Shown: positions 1 through 8,148 of the stretch, piece after piece
How the letters are laid out: each line of letters begins with the position of its first letter
Numbering within the stretch: the first letter of the stretch is position 1
Source: CAVQEK01 sp964596645
GTDB taxonomy: Bacteria > Bacteroidota > Bacteroidia > Cytophagales > Cyclobacteriaceae
Direction of reading: 5' to 3'
DNA length: 64,000 nt
NCBI GenBank assembly: GCA_964596645.1
Contig: CAZQVB010000022.1
Span: 16,071-80,070, forward strand
The notes under the pieces: model-generated
Databases searched by the model: none
Seen by the model: the letters and a program-made list of their open reading frames with translations, nothing else
What the model was told of the DNA's origin: nothing
Position numbers and translations under genes: made by a program

Positions 1-60
1 ATCGGTAGTGGTCGGTTATTTTTGTGCGGCCGGTGTACCGGGCATTTCAACTTTTTTATT

Positions 61-795
61 TTGAGGGCACTCTACAAAACCGTCGCGTTAGTATTTTTTT
101 CGCTATGCAGCATGCAGGGCACTTTGCAAGCGCAAATCGGCATCGACAATGATGAGCAAGAGCGACAAATATGGTTTTTTGCCTTCAATTATTTTAAAAT
201 CAACGACCGCCTCACATTCAATCAGGATGTGGCCTGGCTGCAAACACTCAATTACGACCGCGACTCCAGGTTGTTTCTCCGACCGCAGCTGAGCCATCAA
301 CTGCGCGAATGGCTGTCTTTGAATGGCGGGCTCATTCTGCTGTTCAATTTCCACCATGCATCGGGCAGCCAACAGGAGGTGCGCCCCTGGGTGGGTATTT
401 CTGCCAAGGCCCCACAGTTTGGCCGCTTTGCGATCACTCACTACCTGCGTACCGAAGAGCGCTTTGAGCACGAGAGCCGCAAAGCCTGGAAGGAAGGCTT
501 TCGATTCCGCTACAAGCTCAGCACCAATTATCCCCTCAACCATGCGCAGCTTGTGGATAAAACGGCCTATGCACACGCCGGGTACGAAATGTTCAGCAAC
601 GTGGTGAATAATATAAAATCTCAGGGGCTGGCGCAATTTCACCGGTTCGATGCCGGCCTCGGCTACCGGTTTAGCGCCAAAAGAAGGCTGGAAGCTGTGT
701 ACATTCATGTGTTTGGCCAACAAGACGATGCTCCTGGCTACGCACTCAGCGACACCATCCTGCAGCTCAAGCTGCGTAACTACTTCGGCTTTTGA
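61..795 (+). CDS. DUF2490 family outer-membrane beta-barrel protein, 5' end uncertain
   Basis: The product has a signal-peptide-like start (basic residue, hydrophobic stretch, ending in LQAQ) and then alternating aromatic/polar segments such as FRFRYKLSTN, ending in the aromatic C-terminus LKLRNYFGF typical of outer-membrane barrels. The spacing and motifs fit DUF2490, a Bacteroidota family of unknown function thought to form a small barrel. No ATG lies at a sensible place: the frame is open to the left edge of the window, so I chose the TTG at 61, which places the signal peptide first. A TTG at 22 or a start outside the window are alternatives. It is convergent with the lipid-kinase-like gene, 47 nt away. 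The family call is from remembered features of DUF2490, and the function is unknown. Confidence 0.7.
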   Translation: MRALYKTVALVFFSLCSMQGTLQAQIGIDNDEQERQIWFFAFNYFKINDRLTFNQDVAWLQTLNYDRDSRLFLRPQLSHQLREWLSLNGGLILLFNFHHASGSQQEVRPWVGISAKAPQFGRFAITHYLRTEERFEHESRKAWKEGFRFRYKLSTNYPLNHAQLVDKTAYAHAGYEMFSNVVNNIKSQGLAQFHRFDAGLGYRFSAKRRLEAVYIHVFGQQDDAPGYALSDTILQLKLRNYFGF

Positions 796-842
796 GTTGA
801 AAGTATCAGGAAGAATTCATCAGGTACTGAGGCAATCATTTA

Positions 843-1760
843 CTACACGATCATTTGCAGGCAGTGTGGCTCTATGCACACATCAATTTGTTCAAATTCG
901 CCCACGATCTCGCCATCGACCTGAAGCGTGTGCTTTTCATTGAGCAGTATGGTGGCCTTTTCGCACGATATCACGCGTACATTGTTGTCGTGATATTCCA
1001 CTGATCGTTTGAACACAGACAGCAGCGTGCGCAGCAGGCTCCATAGTGTGATGTCGCGAATGATGCATATCTCAAATTTTCCGTCATCGAGCTGCCCTTT
1101 GGCATTGATCACTGCACCTGTGCCATAGCGCCTTGCATTGGCCAGCACTATCATGTAGGCCTTACCCGATCTGCGCCGGCCATTGACGGCGATGCGGTAG
1201 CGCAACTTTTTCTTTTGCGTGAATTCCTTTATAAACTGGTGTGCGTAGCCCAGCCAACCGCGTTTTTGCTCTTCTTCAAAGCGCTTTACCACCTTGGCGT
1301 TCAGCCCGATGTCGCTGAGGTGAAGTGAGTAAAAATCGTCGTTGATGCGGAGCATGTCGATCTTGCGCACGTTGCCAGCCTTGATAATGCTCCAAACGCT
1401 GCGCAGCTTTTCGGCAGTTACCAGCGACTTTATTCTATCGGCATTGCGCGGAATACCCAGTTCGCGTGCCATGCCGTTGGCTGAGCCGAAAGGGAAAATG
1501 GCGATTTTCACCGGCTTGTGCATAATGGCCCGCGCCACCATATTTACCGTTCCGTCGCCACCCACTGCCACTACAGTGTCTACCTTATTTTCTTTTATAA
1601 ATGTTCGGATATTCTTCCGGTCGTCCTTTCCTGTGGTTTCTAAAAAGTGAAAGTTGAACGACTCAGCGCGTGCCTGCTCTTCTACAAAATCGTAAAGAGC
1701 GTCTTTGTCGGTGCCGCCAGATATTGGGTTTACAACGAATAAATACTGGATGTTTTGCAT
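843..1760 (-). CDS. YegS/DagK-like lipid (diacylglycerol) kinase family protein
   Basis: About 305 residues, the usual length for the YegS/BmrU/DagK lipid kinase family. Visible catalytic-domain motifs are NPISGG near the start (nucleotide-binding loop), VGGDGTVN about 50 residues later (the family signature) and PFGSANGMA. The C-terminal half has the beta-rich domain ending in VDGEIV-type sequence. Such enzymes phosphorylate diacylglycerol, sphingosine-like or other lipids using ATP in the cytoplasm; the substrate cannot be told from sequence. The frame extends 21 codons further upstream, but the internal ATG at 1760 starts exactly at the conserved MQNIQYLFVVNP, so I use it. It stands alone, divergent from the M2 peptidase gene with about 400 nt between. 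Confidence 0.88.
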   Translation of the reverse strand: MQNIQYLFVVNPISGGTDKDALYDFVEEQARAESFNFHFLETTGKDDRKNIRTFIKENKVDTVVAVGGDGTVNMVARAIMHKPVKIAIFPFGSANGMARELGIPRNADRIKSLVTAEKLRSVWSIIKAGNVRKIDMLRINDDFYSLHLSDIGLNAKVVKRFEEEQKRGWLGYAHQFIKEFTQKKKLRYRIAVNGRRRSGKAYMIVLANARRYGTGAVINAKGQLDDGKFEICIIRDITLWSLLRTLLSVFKRSVEYHDNNVRVISCEKATILLNEKHTLQVDGEIVGEFEQIDVCIEPHCLQMIV

Positions 1761-2159
1761 AGAAAAAAAGGGATAACCGCGGGTAACTATGAGAATTGTA
1801 TGCCAGAGTGGCGAAGATAGCAAGAAGCACGCATAGCCTCTATGCTGCCGTACATGCTGGTTATTTACTTTACAGATGCTTCAGCGCCAATGCGCATTAT
1901 TTGCTGCTCCGGCTTCCGTTGTGGCTGCCATTGGCTGTGAAGCCCGTTGCCTTCACGTAAGGCTGTTCAAACCACTTGCGTGACATCTGCGCCACATAAA
2001 GTGTGGAAATATGTCGCTCAGGTGCTGTTCACTGCAATGACTTTTTGGGATGAAATCAGGATTGACTATGGGGGCTGAAGGCGATTATTGTCTTCATATT
2101 TTATGATATTTGAACGGTCATCGGGGCAAGTTTGCCATTTCACTTAATGTAAAGCTTAT
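1761..2159. other. Intergenic region between divergent genes, no gene seen
   Basis: About 400 nt between the divergent lipid-kinase-like and M2 peptidase genes. I see no convincing reading frame, RNA gene or repeat. It should hold promoters for both genes; a near-match to the Bacteroidota -7 element (GATATTTG, 7 of 8) lies near 2107, but this is weak. Confidence 0.5.
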
Positions 2160-3953
2160 ATGAAAAAGTCAGTTTTTTTATTCTTCACCCTGTTCGCCCT
2201 TGCCTGTGCGCCAGAAAGGGATGTAAAGCAGGAAGCACAAGATTTTTTGGACAACTACAGCGAGCGCTATGTAGCGTTATATAAGGCCTCAGCCTATGCG
2301 GAGTGGGATCTGAACACAAGAATAGTAGAAGGCGATACGGTGGCCTCTGCCAAAGCGCGCGAGGCCGGTGAGGCCCTGGCGGCCTTTACAGGTTCTGAAG
2401 AAAACATTAATAAAGCCAAAGCCTTTCTGGCTGAAAAAGATGGTCTGGACACGCTGCAGATAAAACAGATGGAAGCCATACTGTATATGGCAGCCGACAA
2501 ACCACAAATAGCCGCAGATGTGGTGAAGCAACGCATAGAGGCAGAGACAGCGCAGACGGAAAAGCTGTATGGATTTGAATTTACCTACAACGGCGAGCCC
2601 ATCAGCACCAACGATATCGACGATCAGCTGAACGTGGCCGTAGATCTGCCCCTGCGCCAGGAGATATGGGAGGTGAGCAAAGAGGTGGGCAAAAACCTGA
2701 AGACCGGCCTGGCCAACCTGCGCGACCTGCGCAACAGCACGGTGCAGGCGCTCGACTACGACAACTTTTTTGCCTATCAGGTATCGGCCTATGGCATGGA
2801 AGAAAGCGAAATGCTCGCACTGTGCGATCAGCTTGTGAGCGACGTGTGGCCGCTGTACCGCGAGCTGCACACCTACATGCGCTACACCCTGGCGGAGAAG
2901 TACAATGCACCGGTACCAGACCTGTTGCCCGCACACTGGCTGCCCAACCGCTGGGGCCAGGATTGGTCGGGCATGGTGCAGGTAGAGGGTTTTGATCTGG
3001 ACAAGCAACTGGAAAGCAAAAGCCCCGAATGGCTGGTGCGGCAGGCAGAAGATTTTTATGTGAGCCTGGGCCTGGAACCACTTCCGGAGGTGTTTTATAG
3101 CAAATCGAGCTTGTACCCGCTGCCCGATTCGGCCGGATATAAAAAGAACAATCACGCCTCTGCCTGGCATATGGATCTGCAGAAAGAAGTGCGCAGCCTG
3201 ATGAGTGTGAAGCCCAACGCCGAATGGTACGAAACCACCCACCATGAGTTGGGGCATATTTACTATTTTCTGGAATACGCCAACCCCGACGTGCCTGTAC
3301 TTTTGCGCGAGGGTGCCAACAGGGCTTTTCATGAAGCCATCGGCAGCATGTTGGGCATGGCTGCCATGCAAAAGCCTTTTGTACAGCACGTGGGCCTTTT
3401 ACCTGCCGACGCGGCTGCCGATCAGACGCAGCTATTGCTCAAAGAGGCCCTCAATTATGTGGTTTTTATTCCCTGGTCTGCAGGGGTAATGACGCACTAC
3501 GAAGCCGAACTTTACGGCGATGCACTGCCTGTGAATGAATTCAACAAGCGCTGGTGGGCGCTGAAGGAGAAGTATCAGGGCATTGTGATGCCGGCCGATC
3601 GCGGTGAGGAATACTTCGATGCAGGCTCCAAAACCCACATCAACAACGACGCCGCTCAGTACTACGACTATGCGCTGTCATTTGCCATCATGTTTCAATA
3701 CCACGACCACATAGCCCGCAACATTTTGCACCAGGATCCGCGCGCCACCAACTACTACGGCAGCAAAGAAGTGGGGCAGTTTCTGCACGAACTGCTATCG
3801 GTAGGGGCTACCGAAGACTGGCGCGGGCTGATGAAGCGCACCACCGGCGAAGAGATCAGTGCCAAAGCCATGCTCAACTATTTCGAACCACTGATGGATT
3901 ATCTGAAAAATGTCAATGAAGGCAGGGAACACACTTTGCCCGAAAGTATCTGA
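2160..3953 (+). CDS. M2 family (ACE-like) zinc metallopeptidase lipoprotein
   Basis: A 597-residue lipoprotein: a hydrophobic leader ends in a lipobox with Cys16 (ALAC). The zinc-binding HExxH motif is HHELGH at residues 361-366, with E363 catalytic and H362/H366 zinc ligands. Downstream EGANRAFHEAIG contains the third-ligand region typical of peptidase family M2 (angiotensin-converting-enzyme fold). Family members remove C-terminal dipeptides from peptides. The lipobox places it in the periplasm or on the outer membrane. The length matches bacterial single-domain M2 enzymes. It is a single gene followed within 13 nt by a strong bidirectional hairpin terminator shared with the convergent gene. 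Physiological substrate unknown, probably peptide scavenging. Confidence 0.93.
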   Translation: MKKSVFLFFTLFALACAPERDVKQEAQDFLDNYSERYVALYKASAYAEWDLNTRIVEGDTVASAKAREAGEALAAFTGSEENINKAKAFLAEKDGLDTLQIKQMEAILYMAADKPQIAADVVKQRIEAETAQTEKLYGFEFTYNGEPISTNDIDDQLNVAVDLPLRQEIWEVSKEVGKNLKTGLANLRDLRNSTVQALDYDNFFAYQVSAYGMEESEMLALCDQLVSDVWPLYRELHTYMRYTLAEKYNAPVPDLLPAHWLPNRWGQDWSGMVQVEGFDLDKQLESKSPEWLVRQAEDFYVSLGLEPLPEVFYSKSSLYPLPDSAGYKKNNHASAWHMDLQKEVRSLMSVKPNAEWYETTHHELGHIYYFLEYANPDVPVLLREGANRAFHEAIGSMLGMAAMQKPFVQHVGLLPADAAADQTQLLLKEALNYVVFIPWSAGVMTHYEAELYGDALPVNEFNKRWWALKEKYQGIVMPADRGEEYFDAGSKTHINNDAAQYYDYALSFAIMFQYHDHIARNILHQDPRATNYYGSKEVGQFLHELLSVGATEDWRGLMKRTTGEEISAKAMLNYFEPLMDYLKNVNEGREHTLPESI

Positions 3954-3965
3954 CGCATTTATAAC

Positions 3966-4003
3966 AAAAAACCTCTCCCAACTTTGCCGGGAGAGGTTTT
4001 TTT
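3966..4003. terminator. Bidirectional intrinsic terminator
   Basis: The stem AACCTCTCCC / GGGAGAGGTT with a 9-nt loop is flanked by A-tract on the left and T-tract on the right, so it works in both directions. It lies between the convergent M2 peptidase and baeRF-like genes. Confidence 0.9.
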
Positions 4004-4021
4004 GTGATTAGGCCATTGTGC

Positions 4022-5185
4022 TTATGCGTACCGGAACTCCGCCAACAATGGCGACTGGATTTGATCGGCCGATACTAAGTCTTCCTCCAGCCACAGCACC
4101 TGACCGCCATGGTTGGCCGTTTCTATAGCGGCCAGGTTGAGCAGATCGGTAGCTTCTGCGCCATTCTGCTGTTTTATTTTATGCTTCTCCGCATCGTAGC
4201 TGCCCATGAGCTGGCCGTTGCGGCTCACATACAGTTTTTCTATTTTACCCTCTATAGAGGCAGGCACCACCACCGAAGGATCATCCGACGCCAGTCCCTC
4301 AGCCAGCTTGGTGCCTACATTTTCCTCTTCGCGCTGCTCGCCACGGTTTTTTCTTTCCAACATGATGAATGCATCACCCGTCAAGTCCGCATCAGACGCA
4401 TCGTCTTTGTGCGGAATAGGCTGATCTTCCAGATGCGCATAGTGATTGGCTTCTTTATAAATAGGAAATATGTACTCGAGGCTATACACCAACAGAGGCA
4501 GATTTGCACCGCCCAACACGTCCGTTACCGCACGATCTACTGCCTGGCAGTACTTTAAAATTTCCTCCTTTTTGAAATTGGCGTTGCTCAAACCATGGCC
4601 GTGGTATATTGTCCCTTCGCCTTCGCCCTGGCCACTGCGCAACTGTAGGGATTTTTCTTTATAATCTCCGCCCACCACATCGGTAAGCCCTTTGGGGAAG
4701 TCGCCCTGAGCCGTCACGTCCACCGCATTTTTATCATTGCACTGCAGTAGACGCACCTCGTCCAGCGAAAGATCCAATATATAATAGTGATGGCGCGACT
4801 GGAGTGAAGGCAGCATGGGCAGAAGAAAGCATCGCTCATCTACTTTGTGAAAAGATTCACTGAGCATGTCGGGCACATGAAAAACCCATATATCATCGGG
4901 GGTCCGAAAAAAAGCAGTATTGCCCAATCCATTGTGCCAAAGTTCGTGGTCGGTGTCCTGGTAAGCTTCTAAAGGCTCGAGCAGCTTTTTGATCTCTCGC
5001 TTATCGTCGAGGCGTTCTTCCAGCGCACCGCGCAGCGCTCTCAGTTCATTTTTAAGCGAGGTCATATCCATATTGATCTTGTTTGTCTCGCCCGGTTTGG
5101 CTGCTTTTATGTATAGGGATATACAAGTTTGGCCTTGTTGATTTGCCAATGTCTCAAAAGCTTCTTTATCGAATTGCGTGGTCAT
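4022..5185 (-). CDS. Bacterial archaeo-eukaryotic release-factor-like (baeRF family) protein
   Basis: 387 residues with no signal peptide or membrane segment, so cytoplasmic. The N-terminal part (TCISLYI, then a helical region of about 60 residues, then GLGNTAFFRTPDD and SLDEVRLLQCND) matches my knowledge of baeRF proteins, relatives of eukaryotic peptide-release factor eRF1. The middle has GEGEGTIYHGHG and the DRAVTDVLGGANLPLLVYSLEY segment, where the eRF1-like domain usually continues, and the C-terminus resembles the L7Ae-like third domain. Such proteins are inferred to act on stalled or hibernating ribosomes, but experimental evidence is thin. It is a single gene. I am fairly sure of the superfamily and unsure of the subfamily and role. 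Confidence 0.65.
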   Translation of the reverse strand: MTTQFDKEAFETLANQQGQTCISLYIKAAKPGETNKINMDMTSLKNELRALRGALEERLDDKREIKKLLEPLEAYQDTDHELWHNGLGNTAFFRTPDDIWVFHVPDMLSESFHKVDERCFLLPMLPSLQSRHHYYILDLSLDEVRLLQCNDKNAVDVTAQGDFPKGLTDVVGGDYKEKSLQLRSGQGEGEGTIYHGHGLSNANFKKEEILKYCQAVDRAVTDVLGGANLPLLVYSLEYIFPIYKEANHYAHLEDQPIPHKDDASDADLTGDAFIMLERKNRGEQREEENVGTKLAEGLASDDPSVVVPASIEGKIEKLYVSRNGQLMGSYDAEKHKIKQQNGAEATDLLNLAAIETANHGGQVLWLEEDLVSADQIQSPLLAEFRYA

Positions 5186-5545
5186 AATTATAATATTTGG
5201 TTAATAACAGTGCAAAAGAAAGCAATACCGTGCCAGAGGTATTGGCACAGCCTGATGCGGCATTATCACCTGACAGTGAATATTTTACGGCAATTTTGGA
5301 CGATGGTATTTAACTTATGGCATCCCCTAAGTGTGGAGTGCAGGCCACGCTTGGGCGTATGATGGGAGGGAGGCTGGTGACGACAGCAGACGAAACGGAC
5401 GGCTTTATGCGTTGTACATTCTTATAATTCTGTAAAGGCTATGCCTTTGATCTGTCGGCCGTGTACCATATAAAAGTTAATTTACTTTGATTGGGTGGTT
5501 ACCTTAAATAGATTTATAAAATATCCAATAACCAAAAAGTTGACA
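5186..5545. other. Intergenic region, no gene seen
   Basis: About 360 nt between divergent genes without a credible reading frame. TTACTTTG at 5482-5489 is a 7-of-8 match to the Bacteroidota -7 promoter element and lies 56 nt before the downstream ATG, but no good -33 element is visible. Confidence 0.4.
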
Positions 5546-6184
5546 ATGATGCTGATAAGAGGAACGAGTACATTTATTTTTTGCCTTCTGATGGCCATTT
5601 CCATGCTTTCAGTCGCGCAAGAAGAAGTGGAGAACCCAACGCCCACATTGGGGGCACAATTTGGCGAACTGAAAGAAGGTGCTGAAACTTACGCTGAGTA
5701 TAAAGTAATAAAAATATCAAAACTGAACGCTTTCTGGCAAACCGTTCAGGATTCCATCGGATCATACAAAGCCGAAGTAGGCGCATTGCAGTCCAGTCTG
5801 ACTAATCAGCAAGCGCAGATAGACCAGCTGAACGACAAGATCGGCGAGTTGCAGGCATCACTGGATGATGCTAATTTTTATCGCGAACGCATTTCCTTTC
5901 TTGGTCTGCCCATGGTGAAGGAAACCTACAACATCATCACTTGGGGCATTGTGCTAGGCTTGGCCATATTGGCCGTGGTGCTGTATTTGGGCTACAAGCG
6001 CTCGCACAAAGTGACCAAAGAGCGCACAAAAGATTTTAAAGAGCTGACGAAGGAGTTCGATTCTTTCCGCCAGCGCGCACAGAGCCGCGAGGTAAAACTG
6101 GGTCGCGAGCTGCAAACCCTGCGCAACTCCAACGAAGAGCTGCGCGGCCGCGGTGCCTCGCGCCGCGAGCGGGCAAGTCAATGA
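5546..6184 (+). CDS. Membrane-anchored coiled-coil protein of unknown function
   Basis: Starting at ATG 5546, the protein has a signal peptide (hydrophobic stretch to SVAQ), a periplasmic region of about 100 residues with a heptad-like coiled coil (LQSSLTNQQAQIDQLNDKIG), one transmembrane helix (IITWGIVLGLAILAVVLYLG) and a very basic, helical cytoplasmic tail rich in Arg/Lys/Glu. I recall proteins of this architecture being common in Cytophagales and sometimes labelled as tRNA methyltransferases, which nothing in this sequence supports. The longer frame begins at a GTG at 5495, but that adds residues ahead of the signal peptide, so the ATG is preferred. It is a single gene followed by a strong terminator. 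Function unknown; a structural or scaffold role spanning the inner membrane would fit. Confidence 0.75.
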   Translation: MMLIRGTSTFIFCLLMAISMLSVAQEEVENPTPTLGAQFGELKEGAETYAEYKVIKISKLNAFWQTVQDSIGSYKAEVGALQSSLTNQQAQIDQLNDKIGELQASLDDANFYRERISFLGLPMVKETYNIITWGIVLGLAILAVVLYLGYKRSHKVTKERTKDFKELTKEFDSFRQRAQSREVKLGRELQTLRNSNEELRGRGASRRERASQ

Positions 6185-6206
6185 TATATAGATATACCAA
6201 TGGTAA

Positions 6207-6241
6207 CAAAAAGCCCCGGTGATTCATCCGGGGCTTTTTGT
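6207..6241 (+). terminator. Intrinsic terminator
   Basis: The stem AAAAAGCCCCGG / CCGGGGCTTTTT with a short loop and a T-tract lies 23 nt after the stop of the coiled-coil membrane protein gene. The flanking A- and T-tracts would allow termination on both strands. Confidence 0.9.
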
Positions 6242-6288
6242 TTTGGATAGAAGTGAAATTGTAATTCTCATGAGGCATGCTCAACACC

Positions 6289-6854
6289 GTCTGGAACAGG
6301 ATTTATATGATTACAAGATGGACAGGATTTGTGTTTGTCGGATTTATGTATGGCTGCTGAGCAAATTCAAGATGCTGGAAGTGGTTATCTTGTTGATCAT
6401 TTAATCTGGTAATCGTGATCAAAGAATATAAATTGTCTGGAACAGGATTTATGTGATTTTAAGATGGACAGGATTTGTGTATGTTGGATTTATGTATGGC
6501 TGCTGAGCTAAATTCAAGATGTGGGAAGTAGTCATCCTGCTGATCATTTAATCTGGTAATCGTGATCAAAGACGATAAAGTGTCTGGAACAGGATTTATG
6601 TGATTTTAAGATGGACAGGATTTATATATGTTGGATTTATGTATGGCTGCTGGGCCAAATTCAAGATGCGGGAAGTGGTTATCTTGTTGATCATTGAATC
6701 TGGTAATCGTGATCAAAGACGATAAAGTGTCTGGAACAGGATTTATATGATTACAAGATGGACAGGATTTGTGTTTGTCGGATTTATGTATGGCTGCTGA
6801 GCAAATTCAAGATGCTGGAAGTGGTTATCTTGTTGATCATTTAATCTGGTAATC
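6289..6854. repeat. Four tandem copies of a ~147-nt repeat
   Basis: Units begin with GTCTGGAACAGGATT at about 6289, 6435, 6582 and 6729 (periods 146, 147 and 147) and contain a shared core TTGGATTTATGTATGGCTGC or close variant. The last unit stops after CTGGTAATC. Units 1 and 4 are identical over 126 nt (6289-6414 and 6729-6854), while units 2 and 3 differ from them at scattered sites. Each unit starts with GATT-spaced sequence and ends with its imperfect reverse complement (AATCTGGTAATCGTGATC), so a unit could fold or represent a short mobile relic. No protein is credibly encoded. Confidence 0.9.
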
Positions 6855-6911
6855 CCAGCCTTCTTTCCCTTGTTATACTCTATCCATTTAGGTGCATAAT
6901 GTTAACATGAC

Positions 6912-7949
6912 ATGAGCAAATCAAAGAAATCAAAGCTTATCATCAGAATAGTACTGTTTGCAGGAACTGCAGTCTCTCTTTTCTTCGTACCCTGGCTGCT
7001 GGTAAAAGCGTGGATACTACCATTACCGGATACTGTTCAAGAACAGGTAGATGAAGCTATTGGTCATGGATTTGATGGAATAATTGTCTATGTAGATCAG
7101 GCTGGTGCACCGCCACAGTTTTATGCTTCAGGTTGGCACGATAGAGATGCGAAGTTACCAGCCAAAACTGATGCCTTATTTAAGATTGCAAGCATCAGCA
7201 AGCTATATGACGCTGTGGCTGTCACCAAATTAGTAAGTGCAGGACGGCTTTCTCTGGATAAAACAATTGATGATTATTTACCCGGACTTGAGGGAAGCAT
7301 CGAAAACTCAGACAAAATCTCTTTGAGACTAATGATACAGCATAGAAGCGGTATTCCAAATTTTACAGACGCTCCAAATTTTTGGGCAGAACCAACAGAG
7401 ACTTTCGAAGAAAGCCTGTCATTGATTAAAGACAAACCGGCCAATTTTGAACCCGGTGAAGACTATGAATATAGTAATACGAATTACCTGTTAATCAATA
7501 AGATAATGGATGAGGAGCTAGGTTATGAAAATTTTCAATACATAAAAGAAAAAATTTTGAGGCCGCTTAACCTCAACAATACGTTTGCATCACTCAGTGA
7601 CGTAGATATAGAAAATGTAATGAGCGGCTATCATGTAGGATATCCGCATGATTTAAAAACAAATGATTTTGGCATGCATGCCACAGCAGAAGACGTAGGT
7701 ACTTTTCTCAGAGCATTAAACGATGGATCATTGTTTGAACATGGAGAGGAGGAAATATATTCGTCCATTTATGAGTACGAGCATTCTGGTTGGGTGCCGG
7801 GTTATCAAAGTTTTGCCGTATACAACAAGGAACTTGATGCTGTAGTTGTGGCTTTCTACAGTACCACAGATGATAAGCTTTATAACTGGAACTTGTCAGA
7901 AATCATAAACAATAGGATTATGAAGATCCTGAAAAGACAACAACGATAG
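6912..7949 (+). CDS. Serine hydrolase of the class C beta-lactamase / penicillin-binding-like family
   Basis: 345 residues with one N-terminal transmembrane helix (about residues 10-33) acting as anchor, and the hydrolase outside. The three family motifs are visible: SxxK as S94-I-S-K97, YxN as Y187-S-N189, and HSG at 291-293 in place of KTG. This is the PF00144 fold; members include DD-peptidases, esterases and D-aminopeptidases, so the substrate is open. The C-terminal part is shorter than in many relatives, as it lacks a lipocalin-like tail. Its base composition is clearly more AT-rich than its neighbours, and it sits directly after the tandem repeat array, which suggests acquisition by transfer. 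It is a single gene; no terminator seen. Confidence 0.88.
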   Translation: MSKSKKSKLIIRIVLFAGTAVSLFFVPWLLVKAWILPLPDTVQEQVDEAIGHGFDGIIVYVDQAGAPPQFYASGWHDRDAKLPAKTDALFKIASISKLYDAVAVTKLVSAGRLSLDKTIDDYLPGLEGSIENSDKISLRLMIQHRSGIPNFTDAPNFWAEPTETFEESLSLIKDKPANFEPGEDYEYSNTNYLLINKIMDEELGYENFQYIKEKILRPLNLNNTFASLSDVDIENVMSGYHVGYPHDLKTNDFGMHATAEDVGTFLRALNDGSLFEHGEEEIYSSIYEYEHSGWVPGYQSFAVYNKELDAVVVAFYSTTDDKLYNWNLSEIINNRIMKILKRQQR

Positions 7950-8148
7950 TCACACAGCCGTGTGCGACAAAAAGATGGTGGCTTAATGTGGCAAGAGTTT
8001 TATCACCGTAATGACGACTGATCTAAACATATGCTTGGCATTAAGACAACGCGAAGGCTAAAGAAAAGAACAAACCAAAGCGCCTGGCTTCATTGTTCGA
8101 TATGTTGTATAATACACATTATGTTAAATAGGATTAGCGTGATCAATT

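Noticed and set aside
103..723. Long minus-strand open frame opposite the DUF2490 gene
   Set aside because: Shadow of the plus-strand gene, with no domain or signal and biased composition.
2289..3389. 366-codon minus-strand open frame inside the M2 peptidase gene
   Set aside because: The plus-strand product has all M2 motifs; the reverse frame is Cys/His/Val-rich and matches nothing.
6289..6854. CRISPR array
   Set aside because: Repeats are about 147 nt and directly adjoining, with no short repeat plus unique spacers and no cas genes.
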